This document shows positions 17,270 to 25,200 of a stretch of 34,342 bases of DNA, piece after piece. The DNA is from Rhodopirellula sp. (lineage in GTDB: Bacteria; Planctomycetota; Planctomycetia; Planctomycetales; Planctomycetaceae). The stretch lies in contig JABMPE010000616.1 of NCBI GenBank assembly GCA_013203845.1, forward strand, positions 1 through 34,342, written 5' to 3'. The translations under genes were made by a program, and so were the position numbers. Positions within the stretch are counted from its first letter, which is position 1; each line of letters begins with the position of its first letter. The notes beneath the pieces were generated by a model. The model saw only the letters and a list, made by a program, of their open reading frames with translations. It did no database searches and was not told where the DNA came from.

Positions 17270-18652
17270 ATGGCCAAAAAACGCGCCGCTGTCAAACCGC
17301 CTGTGAGAAACGCGATGCGTATCTTCATCAGTCATAGCCATCGCGACAAAGATGCTGTGTTCGCCATTGCAAGCAGACTGCGATCCGACGGTCACGAGAT
17401 TTGGATCGACTCGCTGCAACTAAAGCCAGGTGACAACATATCTCAGCGCATCCAGGAAGGACTGGAGCAAGCAGATGCCATCGTATTTGTCATCAGTCGC
17501 AACTCGCTTCACTCCGAATGGGTACAACGTGAATTTGCCGCAATTGCGTTACAGCAAATCTCAAAACGGCAACAGCGAATCATTCCGATACGCCTGGATG
17601 AATGCGAAGTCCCGAGTTATCTCGCTGACCGGCTCTACATAGATTTCGCCAGTGACTTCAACCAAGGACTGCAAAGGCTCTCCGATGCATTCATGGTTGC
17701 ATCGCCAGAGGCGTTAGAAATAGCCCATCCACGCGCTTCAATCAGCGACACTCACGAGACACATATTTCAAGACTGCGAGAATGCCTGCGAAAAGGCCGC
17801 TTGACACTTTTCTGTGGAGCTGGTGTTTCTGTCGGTGCCGGTATACCGGCGTGGGACGCCTTGCTCGTTAAACTCCTCGACTCGATGATGGAGAGAATCT
17901 CTCGAAATCACTCGCTTGATCTCGGTCGTAAGGCCGCGCTCGAATTTCAGCAGAGGAACGGTGCATCGTCTCTGATCTTGGGGAAGTACCTCAAGAATAA
18001 CCTCGGTCGTGATTTTCCAAAGGAGGTTCGAGATGCACTTTACTCATCCGACCCGAAGAGCTGTCCACTCATTGAAAGTATTGTTGCACTGTCTCGCCCG
18101 CAGCGAGATGGACGTCCTCTGGATTCTATTGTGACGTTCAATTTTGATTGTCTCGTTGAAGATAACCTCGCGGTCTCCAGCATTGAGAACAAGGCGATTT
18201 TCTCTGAAGCGCTCAACCACGACCCCAACGAAATGCCAATTTATCATGTGCATGGATTTCTGCCTCGTACTGGAGAAATCGCTGAAAACACTGAGCTTGT
18301 TTTCAGTGAAGATGCCTATCACAGCCAATTCATTGATCCATTCAGTTGGTCTAATCTCATCCAGCTAAACAAGCTTACTCAAAATACATGCCTGTTTGTT
18401 GGCATAAGTCTAACTGATCCGAATATGCGGCGGCTTCTAGATGTTGCGTGGCGCAAGAATCCCGGAAAACGTTTGGGGCACTATATTGCCAAGCGACTTC
18501 CAAAGTTCTCAGACGGTGCAGATGTTCTCGACGAAGTGTCTCGCTTGCTTGAAGAGCAAGATGCCAACGCACTTGGGCTGAACGTTATTTGGATGGACAG
18601 CTACGACGAGCTGCCCGCAATTCTCACGGAAATATCTGCCCCAATTGGCTAA
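17270..18652 (+). CDS. TIR-SIR2 fusion protein, putative NAD+-hydrolysing defence effector
   Basis: A 460-residue cytoplasmic protein with two different NAD+-consuming domains. The TIR domain (~16-140) starts MRIFISHSHRDKD, has the BB-loop-like IWIDSLQLKPGDNI, and keeps the putative catalytic Glu88 in NSLHSEWVQREF. The SIR2 domain (~168-410) has the nucleotide loop LTLFCGAGVSVGAGIP (179-192), TFNFD with Asn291, the catalytic His328 in IYHVHGF, and FVGISLTDPNMRRLL (377-390). The tail is typical of defence-associated SIR2 proteins; no SLOG sensor domain is seen. GC falls to about 38-43% in several 60-base lines of the 3' half (18121-18420), against roughly 60% in the preceding gene, suggesting horizontal transfer. 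TIR and SIR2 domains deplete NAD+ in Thoeris, DSR and short-Argonaute defence. Translation could also start at Met16. Confidence 0.88.
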   Translation: MAKKRAAVKPPVRNAMRIFISHSHRDKDAVFAIASRLRSDGHEIWIDSLQLKPGDNISQRIQEGLEQADAIVFVISRNSLHSEWVQREFAAIALQQISKRQQRIIPIRLDECEVPSYLADRLYIDFASDFNQGLQRLSDAFMVASPEALEIAHPRASISDTHETHISRLRECLRKGRLTLFCGAGVSVGAGIPAWDALLVKLLDSMMERISRNHSLDLGRKAALEFQQRNGASSLILGKYLKNNLGRDFPKEVRDALYSSDPKSCPLIESIVALSRPQRDGRPLDSIVTFNFDCLVEDNLAVSSIENKAIFSEALNHDPNEMPIYHVHGFLPRTGEIAENTELVFSEDAYHSQFIDPFSWSNLIQLNKLTQNTCLFVGISLTDPNMRRLLDVAWRKNPGKRLGHYIAKRLPKFSDGADVLDEVSRLLEEQDANALGLNVIWMDSYDELPAILTEISAPIG

Positions 18653-18814
18653 CAAAGCTGTCAACTTGCGCGGCCCGCAGCGAACATATGTAACCGTTAC
18701 ACGGAGGGTGGCCCGGCCAGTTGGCAGGGTTGCGGAGCGAGAGGATGGTTCATCGTGCCGGGGCGATCCAGGTTGAACGTCCCGAGGTTAACGTGAGCTG
18801 ATGGTCGATCATCC

Positions 18815-18851
18815 TGTGCCTGCGGCACACAGCAGTTCTGGGGGTGCCCCC
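18815..18851. repeat. Pair of short perfect hairpins
   Basis: TGTGCC (18815-18820) pairs with GGCACA (18824-18829) over a TGC loop, and GGGGG (18840-18844) pairs with CCCCC (18847-18851) over TG. They are two compact palindromes 10 bases apart, just before the REPIN-like element. They may be REP-type repeats. Confidence 0.5.
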
Positions 18852-18879
18852 CTGCCGCGTGAAACCGAAACGTCTTCAG

Positions 18880-18981
18880 GTAGGCCGCATGCAATGCGGC
18901 AGTAACCGATGGCACTGAGATTCCGAGTAGCAGAACACGATCGTTACGAGAACTTGAGTCGCCGCGTTGCACGCGGCCTAC
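18880..18981. repeat. REPIN-like element: two GTAG-footed palindromes in inverted orientation
   Basis: The left unit, 18880-18900, is GTAG followed by the perfect hairpin GCCGCAT-GCA-ATGCGGC. The right unit, 18961-18981, is GCCGCGT-TGC-ACGCGGC followed by CTAC, i.e. GTAG in inverted orientation. The two 21-base units match at 19 of 21 positions after inversion and are separated by 60 bases. A GTAG tetranucleotide at the foot of an imperfect palindrome, paired in inverted orientation, is the canonical REP/REPIN structure mobilised by RAYT transposases. No RAYT gene is present in the window. Confidence 0.75.
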
Positions 18982-19179
18982 GTCATTGCAAAACCAATCC
19001 ATTGTCAATGATGTGTTGAGTCTGATCGAGTCGTCTGAATCGCGATGGACTCCGGAATGATGAATTTCGTGAGCGGATCGGTTGAAGTCCGGCGTCGCTC
19101 ATCGTAAGAGATGCCTTGGCACGCTGATGATTCGACGTGCGCGACGCGGGATGTTCACGGAAACGATGGAGCGTGTGCG

Positions 19180-20922
19180 GTGACTGAAGGTGAGTCGGGT
19201 TTGAGTGTTGTCGAGCAGACTGCTGCCGATGCGCTGCTGCGTGCGATTGCTGATCCTGGTTCTCGTCCGCTGATCGGGACCAAAAGCCGTCCGGGTGTTT
19301 TTACAGGGCGATCGAAGGTCGTGGTCGCCGCGGCGGAACTGTGCGTCGACAAAGCCTGGCTCGTTAAAACGGATCAGATAGCCGGTCGAGGGAAGAACGC
19401 TCGTGAACTTTATCGCGTCTCCGACGCCGGAACAGAGTTCGCGACGCGATACGGCGAAGTCGCTGTGTATCTCAGAAATGTTTGCGGCGCTGTCGATTCG
19501 CAAACGGCGACTCTGGTGCAAATTCGCGAGTCAGTGACGCAGTCCACCGAACGGGTTTCTGAGCAGGCCGCGATTCTCACGGAAATGGCCAGGCGGGCGG
19601 GGCTGAGACTGAAGTGCGACGATCATGCACGGAGTGAATCCAGTGAGGCTCCGGCTGCCGACGTCTCTGCGGCCTGTTCTGTGGTTTCAATGGTAAGTGC
19701 GGGAGTTTCAGAACCCGTTGAAGTTCTCGATTGGTCAGCGTTCAACGACCGGCAGCCGGGGCCGCCTGGTCCGGATATTTCCGATCAGCAGGTGTCCGAT
19801 TCGACTTCGCCGACACACATGAGTCAGTCGCGATGCTCGCACGAAATCGCCGATCAGCATGATGTTTCAGGGCTGTCCGAGAACAGTTCAACGCGAAGCG
19901 AGCCTGACGCAGACTCGATGGTTCGACCGGCTCAGGCAGCGACAGAACGCGCCCCGTTGAACTCGCTGCTGATGGGAAGCTCTGGCTGGATCACCACAAC
20001 GCTGGTTGTTGTGCTGGTGATTCTGCAGATCGTTCAGATGAGCGGCTCTGCCAGCAGAAGCGAAAATCAGTACCTGGCGGCGGCGATTGAATCGGCAGAT
20101 GCGACATCCTCAGACAGCGAAGAATCTGGATCAGCGTCTCCAGCAGAGTCTGACGTCAGTGAGCCAGCGGCTGTCGCCAGGCCGTCGGTTGAATTCGCCC
20201 CGGAGTCTGATCAGCAGGCCAAAGAACCAGCAACAGCCATCACCTGCGCGGTCGCGGAAGCCGTTGTCGAGTGGGTGGCTTCTGCTGGTACACAAGTTTC
20301 TGCAGGAGATGTGGTGGCGAAGCTGGAATCGCCAGAACTCGAAGAACGCCGATATCGTCACCGGATTGCACTGGAGTCCGCACGTTCGGCTCTGATATTT
20401 GCTCAGCGGGACGCGGCCATTGCCAGGCTGGAAGCAGCCAGCTTCGAAATGGAAGTGAGCGAAGGGCGGTCGAGACTTGCTGAACTGAGTGTTCTGGAAG
20501 CTCGACAGGCGCTGGCCAGTGGTGAGACGCTGCGAAATCACGCACAGTGGATGGCTCGCAAAGGCTATGCGACGACCGAGTCCGTCAGGATGCACGAATT
20601 GAACTGTGAACGTGCCCGGCATGTGCTCGATCAGGCTCTGTCCGAGCGTGATTTAACGATTCCCGCAGAACTGACGCGGGACCAGCAGAAGCTGGAAACA
20701 AGACGGGAAGCCACGCAGCGACTCGCCGCACTGGCTGACGAACGAGTCGCCGTGGAAGAGAGCCGGTTGCGGGCGATTGACGCAGAAATTGATAAACTGA
20801 CCATTCTCGCTCCGATCGACGGGATTGTTCGTCCAGCTGATCGAGGAATGAAATTGTCGCTGGTTGGCCAACGGGTCCTCCGAGGCCAACCGATTCTGCT
20901 GCTGGCGACGACAAACAAATGA
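19180..20922 (+). CDS. Winged-helix / single TM / HlyD-like fusion protein
   Basis: About 580 residues from the GTG at 19180, chosen because GGAG lies 8 bases upstream; the ATG at 19111 lacks a usable site and is the alternative. Residues ~10-75 look like a winged-helix domain: helices, then NARELYRVSDAGTEFATR, the usual wing and third-helix pattern of MarR/PadR-type folds. Then come a helical stretch (~80-130), an acidic Ser-rich low-complexity linker (~135-265) and one TM helix (~269-287, WITTTLVVVLVILQIVQM). After another acidic linker comes a periplasmic HlyD-like part. It has a lipoyl-like half (EAVVEWVASAGTQVSAGDVV), a long coiled coil (~385-540) and the second half (LTILAPIDGIVRPADRGMKL) to the end. 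No transporter gene adjoins. Domain calls are inferred from sequence texture. Confidence 0.75.
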   Translation: MTEGESGLSVVEQTAADALLRAIADPGSRPLIGTKSRPGVFTGRSKVVVAAAELCVDKAWLVKTDQIAGRGKNARELYRVSDAGTEFATRYGEVAVYLRNVCGAVDSQTATLVQIRESVTQSTERVSEQAAILTEMARRAGLRLKCDDHARSESSEAPAADVSAACSVVSMVSAGVSEPVEVLDWSAFNDRQPGPPGPDISDQQVSDSTSPTHMSQSRCSHEIADQHDVSGLSENSSTRSEPDADSMVRPAQAATERAPLNSLLMGSSGWITTTLVVVLVILQIVQMSGSASRSENQYLAAAIESADATSSDSEESGSASPAESDVSEPAAVARPSVEFAPESDQQAKEPATAITCAVAEAVVEWVASAGTQVSAGDVVAKLESPELEERRYRHRIALESARSALIFAQRDAAIARLEAASFEMEVSEGRSRLAELSVLEARQALASGETLRNHAQWMARKGYATTESVRMHELNCERARHVLDQALSERDLTIPAELTRDQQKLETRREATQRLAALADERVAVEESRLRAIDAEIDKLTILAPIDGIVRPADRGMKLSLVGQRVLRGQPILLLATTNK

Positions 20923-21032
20923 AGGTTGTGGGCCGCTTGAGGCTCTGGCGGGCGTTCAACGGTTGAGGCTGCCGCGTAGCAGCTTTCGCAGTATCGAGTT
21001 ATCTGAACGATTGAAATTACGGAAGGGCTGAC

Positions 21033-22010
21033 ATGCCGCGAATTCTTGTAACGCCCGCTGTCTTTAACGATGGCCGCGGTCCCTGGCGGGATGTGCTGGA
21101 TGCGGCGGGGTTTGAGGTGGTCATTCCTCCGGTGAACTGCATGCAGATCAGCTCGGAAGAATTCCTGAAACTTCTGGATGGGATCGACGGCACGCTGGCC
21201 GGTATCGAGCAATACACGCCTGAAGTCTTTGCGGGTTCCCATCTGAAAGTGGTGGCCAGAATCGGCGTCGGCTTTGACCAGGTGAACCTTGAAGCGGCAA
21301 CGGCTCACGGAGTGCCCATCACAATCACACCCGGCACGAACGAGCACTCGGTGGCCGAGCAGGCGATCGCTCTGATCACTGCCGTCTTCCGCGACACCGC
21401 GCGTCGGGATCGTGAAATTCGTGACGGACAATGGCGACGCAGCAGCCCCCGGCGACTGGCTGGCAACACGATCGGCCTGTTAGGTCTGGGACGCATCGGT
21501 CGGGCGATGATTCCGCGTTGCAAAGGGCTTGGTCTGGACGTACTCGGCTACGACCCGTTCGCGAAGCCGGAGATGGCGGACGAGCTGGGAATCAAACTCT
21601 GCTCGTTCGACGAAGTGATTTCGCAATCTGACATCGTCAGCCTGCACATGCCCTGCACGGCAGAGACGACCAACCTGATGAATGCCGAGACGTTTTCAAA
21701 AATGAAAGCTGATTCGGTACTGATCAACACGGCTCGCGGCGGGCTGGTTGACGAAGACGCGCTGGTTGCCGCGTTGACTGAAGGTCGTCTCTGGGGAGCG
21801 GGACTGGATGTCTGTCAGAAGGAACCGTTACCCGCCGACAGTCCGTTACGCGATCACGGCAACATCGTCTTCTCGCCGCATCTGGGTGGTATCGACGCGA
21901 CGGCTCTGGAAGCGATGGGCATCCTGGCCGCCGAATGTGTCGTCGATGTGCTGAGCGGCCGCTGGCCGGCAGCCTGCGTGGTGAATCCTGAAGTCAGACC
22001 TGCCAATTAG
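21033..22010 (+). CDS. D-isomer-specific 2-hydroxyacid dehydrogenase (phosphoglycerate dehydrogenase-like)
   Basis: A 325-residue NAD-dependent dehydrogenase. The catalytic triad is clear: Arg235 in NTARGGLVDE, Glu264 in LDVCQKEPLP, and His283 in FSPHLGG. The coenzyme loop is GLLGLGRIGRAM (148-159), with Asp174 (GYDPF) at the end of the second strand favouring NAD+. The substrate domain includes VVARIGVGFDQVNL and TPGTNEHSVAEQ. There is no ACT domain, so it is shorter than serA-type 3-phosphoglycerate dehydrogenase. Glyoxylate/hydroxypyruvate or phosphoglycerate-type substrates are equally possible. It starts 110 bases after the HlyD-like fusion gene and ends ~200 bases before the WD40-Roc-TIR gene. 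It looks like an ordinary metabolic gene caught between the unusual ones. Confidence 0.92.
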   Translation: MPRILVTPAVFNDGRGPWRDVLDAAGFEVVIPPVNCMQISSEEFLKLLDGIDGTLAGIEQYTPEVFAGSHLKVVARIGVGFDQVNLEAATAHGVPITITPGTNEHSVAEQAIALITAVFRDTARRDREIRDGQWRRSSPRRLAGNTIGLLGLGRIGRAMIPRCKGLGLDVLGYDPFAKPEMADELGIKLCSFDEVISQSDIVSLHMPCTAETTNLMNAETFSKMKADSVLINTARGGLVDEDALVAALTEGRLWGAGLDVCQKEPLPADSPLRDHGNIVFSPHLGGIDATALEAMGILAAECVVDVLSGRWPAACVVNPEVRPAN

Positions 22011-22207
22011 CAGCTGACGAAAAGCAGCAGCACGGCCCTGTGATCTGAAAACATCGCGTTTCGTGCTGCCTCGCCACGGCACCGACTGGAGGAAGAGTTT
22101 CCGGCGACGTCGAATTGAAAACGGCTGCTGCCTTCTGCCGCAGATGGTATCGGGATAATCTGTTCCCGATCATTCTGGACACTGACGACGGGCACAGGAG
22201 CCGGGCC

Positions 22208-25200
22208 ATGGCGAAACGGAAGCGGGCGGCAAAACGAAAAAAGGCGGGTGATCAGACGGAAGCCTCGCCGTGGCCGCCGGGAGTGACGCTGCTCCATACA
22301 CTCACCGGGCACCTTAACTCGGTGCTCGACATAGCGTTTTCTTTTGATTGCGAGATGCTGGCCAGCGCAAATTTGGATCGGTCGGTAAAGCTATGGCAAG
22401 CAAGCAGCGGTGAGTTGCTTCGCACGCTCAACGGGCACTTACGCACAGTCTGGAGTGTGGCGTTTGATCCACAGGGTGGGACGCTGGCCAGCGGGAGTGC
22501 GGATAAGACGGTTAAGCTGTGGGAGACGGACACCGGCCAGCTGCTTCGCACGCTCGACGGGCACATGGGCGAGGTCTACAGCGTCGCATTTTCTCCTCAG
22601 GACGGGACGCTGGCCAGCGGGAGCAGCGACAGCACAGTGAAGCTGTGGGATTCGGACACCGGCAGGCTGCTCCGCACGCTCGAAGTCCACACGGATTCAA
22701 TCCGAAGTGTGGCGTTTTCTCCGCAGGGCGGGATGCTGGCCAGCGGCAGCGACGACAACATCGTGAGGGTGTGGGAGACGGGGAGTAACCAACTGCTTCA
22801 CACGCTCGACGGGCACAGAGCCATCGTATCGAGGGTGACGTTTTCTCCGGTGGGCGGGATGCTGGCCTCCGGGAGTCATGATAACACCGTGAAGGTGTGG
22901 GATGCAGACAGTGGCCGGCTGCTTCGTACGCTTGAAGGGCACACGAGAGGTGTCGAGGGCGTCGCATTCTCACCGGACGGTCGGCTGCTGGCATCGAAGA
23001 GCGTCAACCACAGAATCTGGCTGTGGGACTGCGAGACTTGGGAAACAGTGGCGGACCTCTCGGTACCAACGCGCCAAGACTGGAGGATTCCCGCACTGGC
23101 TTTTGGTCCGACGCATTCGCCTCTAACACGACTGGCAGCCGCCAGCTCGGAACCATACACACCAGAATACGAGCGAAACCGACTGATTCAGATCTGGGAA
23201 CTGGACGACGCCCTGCTGCTGGAACGTGGCAAAGGCTCTCGGTCTGTTCCGTCTTCCTCACGGGACGGAAGCCCGAGTCGGGGCACCGTTCACTACACCA
23301 GCGCGAAGATTGTTCTGGTCGGTGACACCGGAGTGGGCAAGAGCGCCCTCGCCGAGCGGCTGGACAAGGACAAGTACGTGCCCTCCGAAAAATCGACGCA
23401 CGCGCGACGGACGCTGCTGCTCGACAGTCAGATTGTCGAGACCGAACACGGCACGCAGATGCACCGCGAAACGGTGCTGTGGGACCTGGCCGGGCAGCCA
23501 GCGTATCGACTGGTCCATCAACTGAGTCTCGACGATGCCGCAGTGGCGTGCGTCCTGTTTGACGCCCGCAGCGAAACCAACCCGTTCGACGGAGCCGCGT
23601 ACTGGGCTCAGGTCCTGCAGCAGACCAGAGCGAATCTGCAATTCACGCGATTCCTGGTCGCGTCCCGCGTGGATGTCGGTGGCCTGCCCGCCAGTGTGGA
23701 ACGCATCCAGGCGTTCGCTCAGGAACATGGTTTCGAGCCCGAACTGTTTCAAACCAGCGCCCTCACGGGCGACGGCTGTCAGGAACTACTCGCCGCCATC
23801 CGCAATGCGATCGACTGGGACAAACTGCCCGCCGTGTCGAGCACCGAGACGCTGGCCGCGCTGCGCGCGTTCGTCTCGCGACTGAAGGGCGAACGCGACT
23901 CAGCAGACGAACCGTCGGACGAGTCGTTGCCGGAACTGCTCACGATTGCCGAGCTGAAACAGCAGTTTGAAGCGGACTGGGGGCAGTCGCTGTCGCTGGA
24001 CGATTTTCTGGCATACCTGCAGCGGCTGCAGGATTCGGACGTGCTCGACGTGCTGGTCTACCACACCACCGGCCAGTCGCCGCGGCTCGAGGATCGAGTG
24101 CTGCTCGACGCGACCCGCATCGATGCTTACGCCAGCGCGCTGCTGGTCGCCGCGAAAGATGAACCAGACGGACCAGGACACCTGCTCGAATCGCGGATTC
24201 ACGCGGGCAACTTCAAGCTGGAAGCTTCTGAACGACTCAGCAGCAAAGCCGACGAGCGGCACGTGCTGTGGTACGTGATCGAGAACCTCCTGACGCGAGA
24301 CCTCGCCCTGCGCAAGACGATCAACGGAGAGGATTACGTTGTCTTCCCGGCTCAGTGTACGTCGCCGCTCGTATTCCCCGGCGGAACCGCGTTCGGTGTG
24401 GCGTTCGGGATGAGCGGACCTGTCCGGAGTATCTACGCGACGCTGATCGCTCAGTTGGCGCACTACGAAAGCTTCACGAAGCGTGAGTTCTTCCACGACG
24501 CCGCCGCGTACCACATCAAACCTGGCGAGCGGTGCCTGGTCCGTCTGCTCGACAATGGCAACGGGACGGGCGAACTGCAGGTCTCGTTCGATGAGACGAC
24601 GAAGCCAGCCGTGCGACAGGGCTTTCTGGAGTTCGTTGGTCGGCACGTTGAATCGAAAGCCGCCCCGAACAGCGTCACCCGCCGCCACGCGTATCACTGC
24701 CACGATTGCCGCGAAGCGTTCGCTGACGATCTGGTCAGAAAGCGGGTGGAAGACAAACGGCCGGATCTGCTCTGTCCGCTGTGCGAGTCGCGGACGCCGC
24801 TGGTGAATCTGCTCTCGAAGCCGAACGCCGCCAGCCACCGCGTCGCCGAGGCAATCGATGCCAACGCGAAAACGGGTCGGAAGAAGCTCACGGCCAGCTG
24901 GGTCATCAAAGGCAAGAAGGCCGAGGGCGTGTACGACGTCTTCCTGAGCCACAACTCGGACGACAAGGACCACGTTGAAAACATCGCCCGCGAGCTACTC
25001 AAGGTTGGACTACGGCCGTGGTTCGACAAGTGGGATCTCGCTCCCGGCGACGCGATCACGGACAAACTGGAATGGGCAATCGAGAACGTGGACTGCGCCG
25101 CGCTCTGCTTCGGACCATCCGATGAGATCGGCAAGTGGCAGATCATGGAACACCGCGCGTATCTCGAACGATGGGCCAGCGGCGGGGCTCGCATGGTGCC

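Larger units (their letters stand above)
18653..19179. other. Hairpin-rich intergenic region
   Basis: A 527-base gap with no credible coding frame. It contains several different hairpins in close succession: TGTGCC-TGC-GGCACA (18815-18829), GGGGG-TG-CCCCC (18840-18851) and the GTAG-footed inverted pair at 18880-18981. It appears to be a landing zone for palindromic repeat elements beside the low-GC TIR-SIR2 gene. A structured non-coding RNA is a less likely alternative. The first ATG of the next frame (19111) is inside this span. Confidence 0.6.

Noticed and set aside
17270-18652. Classic two-gene Thoeris system
   Set aside because: The TIR and SIR2 domains are in one protein, no SLOG domain is seen, and no separate thsA or thsB gene adjoins.
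18653-19110. Possible tRNA or structured RNA gene in the hairpin-rich gap
   Set aside because: No cloverleaf, anticodon arm or TTC-type T-loop could be built; separate short palindromes with a GTAG foot explain the structure better.
22307-23062. CRISPR-like or satellite array suspected from the 126-bp periodicity
   Set aside because: The period is exactly 42 codons, in frame, and translates to WD40 blades; there are no short spacers or conserved direct repeats.
23900-24973. 357-aa minus-strand frame opposite the Roc-COR region
   Set aside because: Antisense shadow of the WD40-Roc-COR-TIR gene; the repeated Val/Arg/Leu composition is typical of reverse-frame artefacts.
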